From Lunularia cruciata (taxonomy: Eukaryota; Streptophyta; Marchantiopsida; Lunulariales; Lunulariaceae), in assembly GCA_948567375.1 (NCBI GenBank), contig OX419759.1, positions 58,815,493 to 58,879,492 of the forward strand: DNA of 64,000 nt, in the 5' to 3' direction. The notes beneath the pieces are model-generated. The model saw nothing but the letters and a program-made list of their open reading frames with translations, ran no database searches and was not told where the DNA came from. How positions within the stretch are numbered: the first letter of the stretch is position 1; the number at the start of each line of letters is the position of its first letter. Below are positions 11,040 through 23,131 of the stretch, piece after piece. The translations under genes were made by a program, and so were the position numbers.

Positions 11040-11790
11040 TTCAGATGGTACAAGGTCATCTTGTAGCAAACAACAAGGAGTGCAATACCTTCTCCTTCAA
11101 GGAAGGCCTTCTATTCTATGAGAACCAGATTTATGTTCCAACCAAAGGTGATCTCCAACTTGTGTGCTTCCAAGAAGCCCATGACTTACCAATCTTTGGT
11201 TGCATGGGTGTGGACAAGACCTTGGGTACTCTCTAATTCCAATGGTTGTGGCCAAACACAACACTAGATGTTTGAGAGTTTGTCCAATCTGCCAATGAGA
11301 ACTGCCAATGAGAACTGTCAATGCAACAAGGCTAGCAACCAAAAACCAAATGGATTCTTTCAACCACTCCCCATTCCATCTGCTCAATGGGAACATATGA
11401 GCTTGGATCTCATCACATCCTTACCCAAGATGAAGCATGGTCATATAATGATTGTGCTGTTTGTGGATAAGCTTTGTAAGCAAATCCATTTGACACTAAC
11501 TTTTGATATCGTGGATGCTCCAAAATTGGTGCAGATCTACTTTGACATTGTCTTCAAGCATCATAGGATGCCTTATGTATTCATCTCTGATCATGATCCT
11601 TGATTCATTGGGAAATTTTGGCAAGCACTCTTCCAAATACTTGGCACCAAGCTTACTTTTTCCATGGCCTATCATCCCCAAACCGATGGACAAACTGACC
11701 GTGTAAATTGCACCTTGGAAGTTATGCTTCATGCCTTTGTCAACATCCACCATACCAATTGAGAGTATATCTTGCAGTTGTTGGAGTGTT
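11040..11790 (+). pseudogene. Integrase (N-terminal and core), G2 copy 2a
   Basis: Zinc-binding region EAHDLPIFGCMG (11180) and a QCNKASNQK segment (the partner Cys pair, partly lost), then core motifs LDLITSLPK (first Asp, 11405), FISDHDP (second Asp, 11580) and HPQTDGQTD (11680), where the catalytic Glu of TDGQTE is Asp. Stops and a small duplication near 11290 are present. Truncated near 11790. Confidence 0.82.
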
Positions 11791-13570
11791 GAGTATGAAG
11801 CTTTTTGTTTCTTCTCATGTGTTTCTTTTAAGGTCTCCTATCCTCAAAAGATTATAGTGCTTCATAGGTGTAAGATCTTTTTATGAGGAACACATGCCAT
11901 TCTACCATCGCATTGTTGGTAGTTAGAGTTGCTTCTTCCATAGTAGAATTCTCTTCAATGGCAATAAAGTGAACACTCTCATAAGGACAGACATGCTTTG
12001 GCTAGTCATTTTCCATAAGAACTCTTTGTGCTTGAGTGATGAAGGTCTTGAAATCAGGGCATTGTGTCATGGTATGTGTTCCAAAACAAAATATGCACCA
12101 AATAGGCTTATTGGGACATTGGTTGGTTTAGTGATTCTCACTATTGATATGATATCTATCTAGGCCCGGAAATCCCTCTACCTTGTTTGTTACCTTGTCC
12201 AATGCAAAAGGGCAGATCCCACATATGCTTGTTAAAGTTATGGATTTGTGGGATGATAGCAACATCATGTGCTTGTTCTTCCTTGGGCTCGTGGCATCTT
12301 TGCAATGTTTTGCAATTTGCCATCACATGCATGTATCTTCCACAATCAACACAATAATTCAGAAAATTTGGGATGGTCCATTGAGCATTGGTGTGCTCTT
12401 GTCCTAGGCAATGTGTACAAGAGATTTCTCTCTTGGCAGTAGTACTCACTGAATTCCCTTCTTGTGGTTCTTGTGCTAGGTGTAGGTTCTCTAATCATTC
12501 TAACTTGACCATGATTTCTTCCATCTTTGTGGTGGGTATGGTAACATTGATGACTACGAGAACAAGCAAGCCTAAAGTATTAACATGAGGTGCTATGGGA
12601 GATATTGTGAGCCCATGATCATATACAGGTATTGATAGTGGTATTGTGTATGGAGTTGGTGCAACTATAGGAGCTCATCCATAGAAGTAAGTCGACTACA
12701 TGAATCCTTGAGAGGCACCATAGGGTTTATGCATCACACTCCCCTTGAATCCTAGAATTATAGAACAAAGGTTTGGTAATGCCATAACTCTCTTGTTAGC
12801 TTGAGCCCAACAATGTGCCTCCTCAAATGCTTGGGCTAGATTTGTAGCCTTGTTGTATATAAGATATTTTTGAATATCCTAAATTAATGCATCCATAACC
12901 AAATGAGAGCTTTATTGGGTTGGGGCTGGTTTGATCATTGAATATATTTATTGGAACCTCTGAATAACCTCTGAATAGATGCCTAAAAGGTTCTTTTGTG
13001 TCCTTTGCAAAGTTGGTTTATTTTGTCGCACAATCGTTCTTATTGTCTTGGAGAGATGTTCTCTTGTCATCCTTCCACACGGATCATTGCATAACTTGCC
13101 CTCATTGTTAGAGATAGACCTCTAAACCAATGTGAATATACCAATGAAACATTGGCCAAACTGCAGTGCAATGGCAGCATCATCCAAGATGTTTTGTGCC
13201 ATGCAAGCATTCCCAACATTTGCAAAAATGACTCAAAATCTTCTTGTTGTGTGAATACTATAGTTCCAGGGGGTATATAGTTATTTCCACCTCTTGTTGT
13301 GGAAGCTTTTAAGTTGCAGCTGGCCTGCAAGAGATGTAATAGGTGGTGTTGTAGGAGTGTGCACCAGTGCAAGGGGTGAAGTTGAGATAGACTGGTTTCC
13401 TTGGGCAGAAGTGTTTGTCATCAATGGAAACTTAAAACTACCTTCTTTATAAAAGTGAGAGAGGTAATGCTTCCCTTGAATGGAAAATGGCCACAACCTT
13501 GCAGGGAGCAAAAAGTAAGCATGGCTAGAGTGCACTATAGAATTCAATGGAGAGGACATATGAATCAACT
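11791..13570 (-). pseudogene. gag remnant with three zinc-knuckle-like motifs (family G3)
   Basis: Minus-strand coding remnant. An open stretch at 12449-12156 contains CTHCLGQEHTNAQW (a CCHC knuckle whose last Cys is Trp) and CVDCGRYMHVMANC (complete CX2CX4HX4C). Further downstream, near 12100, is CIFCFGTHTMTQC. Upstream, 13372-13067 carries a gag-core-like stretch with WFRGL. Three knuckles in series suggest a nucleocapsid different from G1, G2 and G4, which show one each. No matching protease or RT follows on this strand because 2a sequence begins at 11790. Confidence 0.6.
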
Positions 13571-14500
13571 GGTAGTGGCACCAAAAATGTAGGCGGGTTA
13601 GTTCAGTCCCATACCAAGGAATGCAGGCTGTAATGAGAGTGCAAGGAGTGACGGTATAGCCCTTTTATGGCCAGCCATCTACTTGTCATGGGGAGAAACT
13701 GTAGTCAGGGTTCCCATAGGCAGTTGTAGTTCCACCAAGGGCCTGAAACTTCCCATAAACACTTACCCTCAAAGATGCCAGAGGTCCGTCAACCCCACAA
13801 GCCCTTTGGCTTTGTGGTATATCCATGAGTATTTAACATACATCTACATGAGGTAGGTTCCCAACACAACCTCCTACTTGTCCCAATTGTGCAACAAGTA
13901 GCCAAGAAGCATTGATTCAAAAAGTAACCAACATAACTCAAAAAAGAAAATAAAAACCACTATCCATTCTTTTCATCTATCAAAATAGGTTAGGACTTAG
14001 TTGCTTTTCATGTACCCTTGGTCATGTCAACTATAAGACATAAAATAAGGTCTACAATTCTATGAGGAAGGAGAATGACTTGGTCAAGCCTTCCTGCAGT
14101 TACCAAGAGTGACAATTCCTTCAGTCCCTTTATCAAGGAGAGTCCTTGTCTACCAGGTATTCAAGGGAGGCATTTCCCTTCTAAATAGCCTGATGTAACC
14201 CAAAAAATTACTTCTTCTAACCCTAATGCATTGTACTAATTGGAGCCATCGCTTCCTTTGTAGCTTGTGCCATAAATGCCAATTGGCTCCTCTCTTAGAT
14301 GCTTTCCTAAATGTACTCAACCTACTCTATCAACACCCCATTGAACCCTTAAATGACTCCTTTTAACTAATGTCTATTCCCATAGATCTTCCCATCCCGT
14401 AGGTCTTTTCCATCCCGCACTTGAGCCTTGCCTGCAATGTTTTGTTCCTGTATATTTCACTTGCCCACAACTTGTAGCCCCATAGAAGACATCTTTAACC
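13571..14500. other. Unassigned stretch
   Basis: No open frame with recognisable domains. A small inverted repeat GGGCATCT/AGATGCCC lies near 14520. Probably decayed leader or LTR sequence of neighbouring elements. Confidence 0.3.
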
Positions 14501-17500
14501 CCATGACAATAGGTTATGGGCATCTTCTTAGATGTTAGATGCCCTTGCCAATAACCTTGTGAAAAAGGATTGCTTTAGCGGGTGGATATCAAGCATGGAA
14601 GTATGGTGTTGTGTCAATACTTATGGACACATGATGTGGTCAGCTAGTTTGTAAAGTCATAATGGAGTTTTGTGCAAATTGGGACCAACTCTTGCCAAAA
14701 AGTTCCATGTAATCTAAAAGAAATGGAACTTGTTATGGTGTAGAAGCTAAAAAAGTGGTAGAAGGAGTCTACCAAGTTAGAGAACAAGTTGATGGATGGA
14801 GAATTGCAACTCCAACTCATGAGGAAGGAGAAGTCCAATTTTGACACACCATTGATGTATGAATAGTTGGAAAATAATTGGAGTACAATAGAACCCCATG
14901 AGCTATAGGATGAGGCATAAGGTGCCAAGGAGGAGTCCAAAGTAGCAAGACAAGGTGCATGAACTAACAACTCAGTTAGAGAATTCCCTCAAGGAGAGGG
15001 GGGTGTCCTAGAAAAAGAGAAGATAACCTGGGAGAAAAAGGATTGGAAGCTATAGAGAGGGGACTTGCCACATATGAATAGAAAAATAATGAGCTTCTTA
15101 ACAAGAAGGTTTGATATCAAAAGGACCTTCTCTATTACAAGTAGAAGAGGAAGGAGGAAGAAGCCAATGTCAAGGTCCAACAGATATCCAAGAACAGCTT
15201 GACTATAGAAAACCAAAAATTGGAACAAAGAATCAGCCACCTTCTCTAATACATCAACCATAACTTGCTAGAAGTACCAACAATAGAAGTGGATTCTGAT
15301 GCAAAGGTCAATCCCAAGAAAAGCAAAGATGTGAATGAACCTAAATGATCCATAGGAGACGGATCTAAGAAAGACAATCCTAGTGATTATGATGTAGGGC
15401 CGTATGGGAAGAAGACATAGATAGTCCCACAAGCAATGAGTCTATTGCCTCCAATTTGTCCTTGCCTACAACTCCTACAGATATAGGCAAGATTAGGAAG
15501 AGTATAGGGCCAAGCACCAAAAAAGGGATGAAATCCACGTGTTATAGATAGAAGAAGGTAGGCAGTCTTGTCCTACAAGATGCTATGAGAAGTGACGGGA
15601 GAAATCCCATGCCCATACAAATGGAGAGTATGGGAAGTACATTCTAGCATCCAAAGACCCAAGAGACAAGTCAAGTCTCGACAAGTATGGAACTTACAAG
15701 AACAACTAGGCCATAGGAAGAAGGCAAACAAACTGTTTTACAAGTCCCCGAATCCTTGAGGGTCACAAGAACAAGATTGCCATCCAAAGAAGGGCTGATC
15801 ATCAAGAAATATCAGACTACTTGCAGCACAATGAGGGCCACTCATACAGTGGATGTGCTAGAATTGTTAAGGGAGGAAGAATTTCTAAATCCATAATAGG
15901 AGCTCCTTGTTTTGGATCTACTTGAGGAAAAAATGAGCCAGATAAGTCCATATAAAGAAAGGGAACTACTTTGGTGGTCAAGAAGTGTTACAAGACCACC
16001 TATGGGAATTGAGGTTGTTATGGGACCAGCTACATGATCTAAAGGTAGAACAAATACTCATAGTAGGAAAGTGATCCCAAAAGTGGGAACAAGCCCAAGG
16101 GTCCCTAGCCACCAATTGGCAAAAGCAAACAAATAAGGGAGCTCAATGAAGCCTCAACTTCTGAGATAGTAGGGGAAGAAGGAGTTCACTTATCCCTAGA
16201 AGCAAAACTGGTTAGGAAATGGGAAGAAAGTAAAACCATCTTAGACAAAAAAAATCACATATTTCATGACTACCTTGCAAGCTCCCAAACCTCAAGACCC
16301 AGTCAAGAAGGTGAGGATTGCACTCTAGATGCAAGATATCAAATGGCAGGAAAGCTATGCTTGGGCAATGATGGTAATACGGGCATCTTGACAAGAAATG
16401 AATCCACCACCTGAGTTTGTCAAGCAAGTCCTACAAGATCCATGTGACTTCCAAAATTGGTTACAACTAGTTGTTCCATCCAACCATGGGTTTAATTACA
16501 GTCCTATAGCAGTTATGGCCCTGCCGTTGTTTATGAAGTTTCAAGAGCCCAAACTCATCAATGTCAACAAGTCAAACAGGTGGCTGCAACATTCTCCCTA
16601 GTGGAGAAGGAGCACTTAGCTTGGTATCCCTTCCTGCCAAGACCAAATCTTACACAAGATATGTAGAAGGAGACATTTGTTGCCTTTGTGAGGTTACAAC
16701 AAAACTTTGAGGAAACTTTGGTCTTCACATCCATAGACAAGTCTAGCATTTCAACCTTGTCCTCCTCATTATAGGACTAGCCATCGATTTCCATTTGGTG
16801 GTATAGGCAAATCTTGAGATAGAACAATTTTCCATGATGTGTGCAGACGGGATCAAGTTTTGTGAACTAGGGAGGACTAAGTGTCTATTAGTATAAGGAA
16901 TGAAAAGGGGAGATATCCAATTTGAAAATGTCCAAAAAAAATGGAGAACAACAGACTTGTCACTACTAATGTAGTGAATTGAGAAATGGCTTTGAAACTA
17001 CACGTATGTCTTGAAAGGAAATATATCAAGATTTCCCAAGTGTCCAAGATTATGTCAAGATGTCCAAGAATATATCAAGATTTCCTCATGCGAATGGAAT
17101 GCATCATTTCTCTTATTGGAAAAAGCCCCATAATTGGCTTGAGGTTTGAATCCACCCTACAAGAATAAGGGAAACCATGCTAGAAGATTGCTGGCAACAA
17201 TGGTTTACTATCCATGATCCAGTAGTTGGTTGAGCAGCTATTTATGTAAGGCTGTTGCAAGTTGTACAACCATTGGTGCCAAGATGGCAAAGAAGAAAGC
17301 ACATTAATCCATTTAGATAGACTATCACAAATGTTGTTTTCATCTACCTTGTGCAGCAAGCAAGTATGTGGTGTTATCATCTAGGTAGGACCTTGGAGTT
17401 GGCACACATGGAAGAGTTCATCAATGTTTGAGACACCATCTTCAAGGACTAACAAGAGCGGGATCATATAGGAATGTTCTACCACATGAGGTCCCAATTC

Positions 17501-17782
17501 TTTCCTTATGCCAACAAGTGCCAAACTAAGAGGACACACTCAAAGGTTTTCCTAGAGGGCAAACATTCAGGAGAAGGATGTGTCAATTGGGCAAAGGTAC
17601 CAAGTCAAAGGGGCAAGAAACCGTCTATGGGGTGATACAACAATGTAGAATACTAGAGGATTCCAGAATCCTGTGTATAAGGCTGTGGAAGAGGACCTCT
17701 ATGGGCCAATTGAGCCAAGTGGAGGAGAGGTAGAGAAGTGTTATGGGACCTTATCTACGGGCTGTCAAAGTAAAGGAGTACG
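14501..17782 (+). pseudogene. Decayed coding block of an unidentified retroelement, coiled-coil rich
   Basis: Plus-strand frames broken by frequent TAG/TAA where Gln, Trp or Lys codons would be expected. 14700-15260 reads as charged, heptad-like sequence (KVQQISKNSLTIENQKLEQRIS-like), suggesting a coiled coil. 16398-17640 carries a second, more globular part (MNPPPEFVKQVLQDPCDFQNW near 16400; WCYHLGRTLELAHMEEF near 17370). I cannot name the family. A purine-rich tract (AAAGTAAAGGAG) sits immediately before the LTR-like sequence at 17783, as a polypurine tract would. Confidence 0.4.
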
Positions 17783-18270
17783 GTGTTGCAGGGTTTTGTC
17801 CTTGAGAGTGCACTAGGCACTTGGCTGCTCGTGCTTAGTTGCAATTGGTGTAGATGACTTGAGTCTTCCCACAGTTTGATATTCTCTTCCTTTTTTGGTA
17901 TGGCTAGCAAGCTTGTTCCAATAGGTCAGGTTGTTCTAATTGTTCCCAATGTAGGTTTCGCCTAGGGTTTGTATGTTGGATATTGTAGCCTAAAGTTGAT
18001 CTATAGTGTCAATTGTGTTTGGTTGTGTTTGGCCTTGTAGCTCTATTCCTATAAAGTATAGATTTCAGTTCTCTTTTATGTTTGAGTCTGTGGGTTTAGC
18101 TCTTGGCTCGGACTGATTCCTAAGATGGCTCTGGTGAGACTTGTGAAATAGCCGCAAGCAATTAATGGTGGTCAAACCCGACTGTATTGATCACTGAACT
18201 GTGCAATCATATAGACTGGACCAAGAGCTCCTAAATGTGACCTTTCCCTTGAAAACATCTATAATTCAGA
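17783..18270 (+). repeat. LTR-like sequence A (plus orientation)
   Basis: It begins TGTTGCAGGG and shows clear similarity to the minus-strand sequence at 23131-22650, for example GAGTGCACTAGGCACTTGGC against GAGTGCACCGAGCACCTGGC, and a shared AGAGCTCCTAAA block about 450 bp in. The pair form a large inverted repeat. LTR identity is inferred from the TG start and the preceding purine tract. Confidence 0.5.
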
Positions 18271-18866
18271 GTACATTTATCAGTTCACGAATCATCCTCT
18301 TCAAGCAGTCCTACAACTATAAGTCAAACAAGACAAACAACTCTTTCCTATGGAGTGACCATTCCTAATTTATCACTTGGGCAACCAAGACTTTCCAGCT
18401 GAGCATCCAAACTCGCTCAATCATATGCAGACAATCTTCTCAACTATTTCTCTTTTATCAAACTGTCACTCACCACTCAACATTCAAAGCCTCTCCTTCT
18501 CTTCTCTCTGCCCTATCACTTCAGCGTCAGACCTTCACATCACCTTCAAGAAAATGGCCTCTATCTTCTGCCCAGCATCAGCCATTCCCCAACCTTTGAG
18601 AACTACTCTGTCCTCTCCAGCTCTCTTGGTCCTCATTGTAAAGCTCAAAAATTCCTCTCTGTTTGCCTCTCTTGGTTCACTCTCAAACCTTCACAACAAA
18701 ATTTTGAAACTCCTCCTTTCTGTCTAGTCCAGCCCATTATCTGCAAGATTCACTTCCTTTCCTCACTCCATGTCCTAGTTCTTGTCCCAACCAGCCAGCA
18801 GCAAACTTCAAAATACTCTCTCACACACACCTTCACCGTCCAGAGCAACCCTTGATTTTCTCCTCC
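18271..18866 (+). repeat. Pyrimidine-rich region downstream of LTR-like sequence A
   Basis: CT-rich on the plus strand with recurrent CTCTCCTCTGTCC-like words. No coding evidence; the short open frames reflect low complexity. Confidence 0.5.
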
Positions 18867-19830
18867 TTCATTGTTCCTATCGCAGACCAGATTTCATTCA
18901 AAGCATTCTCTAGGCTCTTTTGGTCAATTGGAGCCCTTACTAACAGATTCTCTCCCCCCTTTCCTCTATCCTCCTATCACAGCATAAATCATCAACTTTT
19001 GGAATTTTCTCTCCTCTGTCCGGTGTCGTCGAGAAAAGGCCAGATGAGAATGGTAAGGAGTGGTTGCAGGATTTTGAGAAGAGGAGGGCTGGACAGTAGA
19101 GGGTTTTTTTTTAGTGAAAGTCTTGCGGGAGGGCACATGCTGACAGGGTATGAAAATTTGGGACAGATGAGGACTGGACAGCAGAGAGCTTTTGGAAAAA
19201 TGTCAGATGAGCTTGGTAAGGAGTGGTAGCTAGAATTTTTGAGAAGGGAAGGAAAGGAGAAGGTAGATAAATCTGGAAGGGCTTTGTTGAATGATAGAGA
19301 GGTATCGAGCACTTCTGAAAGGGGAAAGGAATCAAAGAACAGAGCATGTTCATTGTTCCTATCGCAGACCAGATTTCATTCAAAGCATTCTCTAGGCTCT
19401 TTTGGTCAATTGGAGCCCTTACTAACAGATTCTCTCCACCCTTTCTTCTATCCTCCTATTGCAGCATAAATCATCAACTTTTGGAATTTTCTCTCCTCTG
19501 TCCGGTGTCATCGGGGAAAGGCCAGATGAGAATGGTAAGGAGTGGTTGCAGGATTTTGAGAAGAGGAGGGCTGGACAGTAGAGGGTTTTTTTTTAGTGAA
19601 AGTCTTGCGGGAGGGCACATGCTGACAGGGTATGAAAATTCAGGACAGATGAGGACTGGACAGCAAAGAGCTTTTGGAAAAATGTCAGATGAGCTTGGTA
19701 AGGAGTGGTAGCTAGAATTTTTGAGAAGGGAAGGAAAGGAGAAGATAGATAAATCTGGAAGGGCTTTGTTGAATGATAGAGAGGTATCGAGCACTTCTGA
19801 AAGGGGAAAGGAATCAAAGAACAGAGCAGC
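18867..19830. repeat. 482-bp tandem direct duplication
   Basis: Unit 1 (18867-19348) and unit 2 (19349-19830) are offset by exactly 482 bp throughout and look about 97 percent identical by eye, with mostly transitions between them. Each unit spans a switch from CT-rich to GA-rich plus strand at about 19022/19504, so an orientation junction was duplicated with it. Confidence 0.93.
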
Positions 19831-20189
19831 AAGAAGAGGGGACTCCTAAACATAAAGGGGTTTGAGGAATCAAGAAAGGAAAAGACAAAAGGGAAGAGAG
19901 ACAAAAACGGAAGGAAAATAGGAAGATCGTGGGCAGAGAAATGGGAACGGGGAAAGAATGGAAGGCAAAGTTGGGTAGCAGCAAGAAAGGACAATCAAGG
20001 AGACAAGGAGATCTAAAGGGGTTTTTGAGAAGGACAGGAACAGGAAAGGGGTTTTGCAAAGGACAGGAACAGGAAAGGGGTTTTTTGGGGAAGGACAGAG
20101 GATAGAAAATGGTTTTTTTCCTAGAAAAACAGGTCGAGAGAGATCAGAGGGTTAGAGTTGGAAGAAAGGAATCGGAAGAGGGGTTGGGG
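19831..20189. repeat. GA-rich transition region
   Basis: Purine-rich plus strand with a repeated GGACAGGAACAGGAAAGGGG motif (about 20031 and 20063). No gene seen. Confidence 0.6.
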
Positions 20190-22350
20190 TGACAGTGAAA
20201 GATCAAAAGGAGTTTGGAGACAAGGGAATTGAAGTATCAAAAGTGAGAAGAGCTGCCAGTTTTGGGAAATGAGGAGAAGAATTTTGGGAAAGTGCAGAGA
20301 ATGTCGAGAGAAGACAGTAGGGAAGTGATGAAGAATTATCTAAAGTGAGAGGAGCTGCCAGTTTTGGGAAATGAGGAGAAGAGTTTTGAGAAAGTGCAGA
20401 GGATTTCGAGAGAAGACAGTAGGGAAGTGATGGAGAATTATTGAAAGTGAGAAGAGCTGCCAGTTTTTGGGAAATGAGGAGAAGAGTTTCGAGAAAGTGC
20501 AGAGGATTTTGAGAGAAGACAGTAGGGGAGTGATGTAGAATTATCAAAAGTGAGAAGAGCTGCCAGTTTTCGGGAAATCAAGAGAGGAGTTTCAGAGAGA
20601 GAAAGTTGCAGAAGATTTCAAGAAAGGACAGTAGGGTTTTTGGGAAAGTGCAAAGGATTTTAAGAGAAGACAGTAGGGAAGTGATGGAGAATTATCAAAA
20701 GTGAGAAGAGCTGCCAGTTTTGGGAAATGAGGAGAAGAGTTTTGAGAAAGTGCAGAGGATTTCGAGAGAAGACAGTAGGGAAGTGATGGAGAAATATCGA
20801 AAGTCAGAAGAGCTGCCAATTTTTGGGAAATCAAGAGAGGAGTTTCAGAGAGAGAAAGTTGCAGAAGATTTTGAGAGAAGACAATAGAGTTCGGGAAAGT
20901 GCCAGAGGAATTCTCAAGAAGAGAAGACAGAGGGTTTCGGAAAGTATTGAGAATTATCGAAAGTGAGAAGAGCTGCCAATTTCGGGAAATGAGGAGAAGA
21001 GTTTTTGGGAAAGTGCAGAGGATTTTGAGAGAAGACCGTAGGGAAGTATTGAGAATTATTGAAAGGTGAGAGGAGCTGCCAGTTTTCGGGAAATCAAGAG
21101 AGGAGTTTCAGAGAGAGAAAGTTGCAGAAGATTTTGAGAAAGGACAGTAGGGTTTTTGGGAAAATGCAGGGGATTTCAAGAGAAGAAAGTAGGGAAGTGA
21201 TGGAGAATTATCAAAAGTGAGAAGAGCTGCCAGTTTTGGGAAATGAGGAGAAGAGTTTCGGGAAAGTGCAGAGGATTTCAAGAGAAAACAGTAGGGAAGT
21301 GATGGAGAAATATCGAAAGTGAGAAGAGCTGCCAATTTTTGGGAAATCCAGAGAGGAGTTTCAGAGAGAGAAAGTTGCAGAAGATTTTGAGAAAGGACAG
21401 TAGGGTTTTTGGGAAAGTGCAGAGGATTTCGAGAGAAGACAGTAGGGAAGTGATGGAGAATTATCAAAAGTGAGAAGAGCTGCCAGTTTTGGGAAATGAG
21501 GAGAAGAGTTTCGGGAAAGTGCAGAGGATTTTGAGAGAAGACAATAGGGAAGTGATGGAGAAATATCAAAAGTGAGAAGAGCTGCCAATTTTTGGGAAAT
21601 CAAGAGAGGAGTTTCAGAGAGAGAAAGTTGCAAAAGATTTTGAGAGAAGACAGTAGAGTTTCGGGAAAGTGCCAGAGGAATTCTCGAGAAGAGAAGACAG
21701 AGGGTTTCGGAAAGTATTGAGAATTATTGAAAGTGAGAAGAGCTGCCAATTTCGTGAAATGAGGAGAAGAGTTTTTGGGAAAATGCAGAGGATTTCGAGA
21801 GAAGACAATAGGGAAGTATTGAGAATTATTGAAAGGTGAGAAGAGCTGCCAGTTTTTGGGAAATCAAGAGAGGAGTTTCAGAGAGAGAAGGTTGCTGAAG
21901 ATTTTGAGAAAGGACAGTAGGGTTTTTGGGAAAATGCAAGGGATTTCGAGAGAAGACAGTAGGGAAGTGATGGAGAATTATCAAAAGTGAGAAGAGCTGC
22001 CTGTTTTGGGAAATGAGGAGAAGTGTTTCGGGAAAGTGCAGAGGATTTCGAGAGAAAACAGTAGGGAAGTGATGGAGAAATATCGAAAGTGAGAAGAGCT
22101 GCCATTTTTGGGAAATCCAGAGAGGAGTTTCAGAGAGAGAAAGTTGCAGAAGATTTCAAGAAAGGACAGTAGGGTTTTCGGGAAAGTACTGTCTTCTCTC
22201 AAAATCCTCGAGAGAAAGTTGCAGAAGATTTCAAGAGAAGACAGTAGAATTTCGGGAAAGTGCTAGAGAAATTCTCAAGAAGAGAAGACAGAGGGTTTCG
22301 GAAAGTATTGAGAATTATTGAAAGTGAGAAGGGCTGACAGTTCGGGAAAT
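20190..22350 (-). repeat. GA-rich satellite with higher-order structure
   Basis: Anchored on AGCTGCC, copies occur at 20251, 20353, 20455, 20558, 20709, 20811, 20971, 21074, 21225, 21327, 21478, 21580, 21741, 21844, 21995 and 22097. Spacings are 102, 102, 103, 151, 102, 160, 103, 151, 102, 151, 102, 161, 103, 151 and 102 bp. Long and short units alternate, giving dimers of about 253 or 263 bp. The pyrimidine-rich strand is the minus strand. Open frames across it are low-complexity (S, L, P rich) and out of step between units, so I do not call genes. Confidence 0.92.
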
Positions 22351-22649
22351 TCCTGAGGATTTCGAGAGGGAATTTGGCAAGGTTGGGCAGGAGTTGAGTT
22401 TTTCACAGTGAGAAGGACTGACAGTTTTCGGGAAATGCCAGAGGAGTTTCAAGAAAGAAGTTTGTTGGAACTTTCGAGAGAGACAGAGGGTGTTCAGAGG
22501 AGAAAGCATTGATGGGAGTGCTGCTGGGAGGTGAAGGAAGAAGTCCGGAGGGTGAGTTGTCTTTACTGTTATCGGACAGAGTGCATGTGAAGGCGTCAGC
22601 TGAAATGATTTTCTGCCATAAATTAGTACATACACTGTATGAACTGGAG

Positions 22650-23131
22650 TTGGTTGGCTTTTCCAAAATTGTGAACCTTGCAGCTGGAATTTTATGAATG
22701 ACAAATCCTTAGAAAATGGTGTGTTTGATCTGTGACTAGCACCAAGGAAGTTCCATTTTAGGAGCTCTCAGTCCATCTTTATGAATGGTTTGGTTTAGTA
22801 GTCTGGGTGCCGGGTTGAGCCAAATAGAATACTATTTGTTGATCGTGAAATTCCCAGCCATTCCTAGGGACCGTCGGGTCCAAAACCGGAGCAGAACCTG
22901 CATGAACTAGCCAGTTCTGCGAGGGCCAAAGACAAACACAAACCCTCGAGAAGCCTAACATCAGGAAACAAAGGAACCCAAAATTTTACAGAGTTGACAT
23001 TTCAACACACTAGAAATAGGAAGAGAATGATAGTCTACGAGAAACTCTAAATCAACTACAATAACGGCAAACTAAGCACAAGCAGCCAGGTGCTCGGTGC
23101 ACTCTTGAGGCCAAACAATTTTCCCGACACC
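22650..23131 (-). repeat. LTR-like sequence B (minus orientation)
   Basis: Reverse complement begins TGTCGGGAAAATTG at 23131 and is similar to sequence A at 17783. It leads on the minus strand into the GA-rich satellite, as A leads into CT-rich sequence on the plus strand. Confidence 0.5.

Larger units (their letters stand above)
7233..11790 (+). mobile_element. G2 chromovirus, copy 2a (3' truncated)
   Basis: 5' LTR, degenerate tRNA-iMet primer site (TGCTTTGAGAGC at 7622), gag, protease, a 60-bp coding repeat, reverse transcriptase, RNase H and integrase, in the order of the fuller copy 2c at 57322-63693. It is inserted in G1 copy 1a directly after RT. Homology to integrase stops near 11790, where unrelated minus-strand gag sequence begins, so the C-terminal domain, chromodomain and 3' LTR are lost or lie elsewhere. 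Confidence 0.88.

Noticed and set aside
18852-19711. Two near-identical frames of 125 and 121 codons
   Set aside because: Their similarity is due to the 482-bp DNA duplication; the minus strand is equally open and no domain is recognisable.
21108-21569. Minus-strand 153-codon frame and similar ones at 20203-22105
   Set aside because: Products of the GA-rich satellite: the same DNA unit is read in different frames in different copies, so no protein sequence is conserved.
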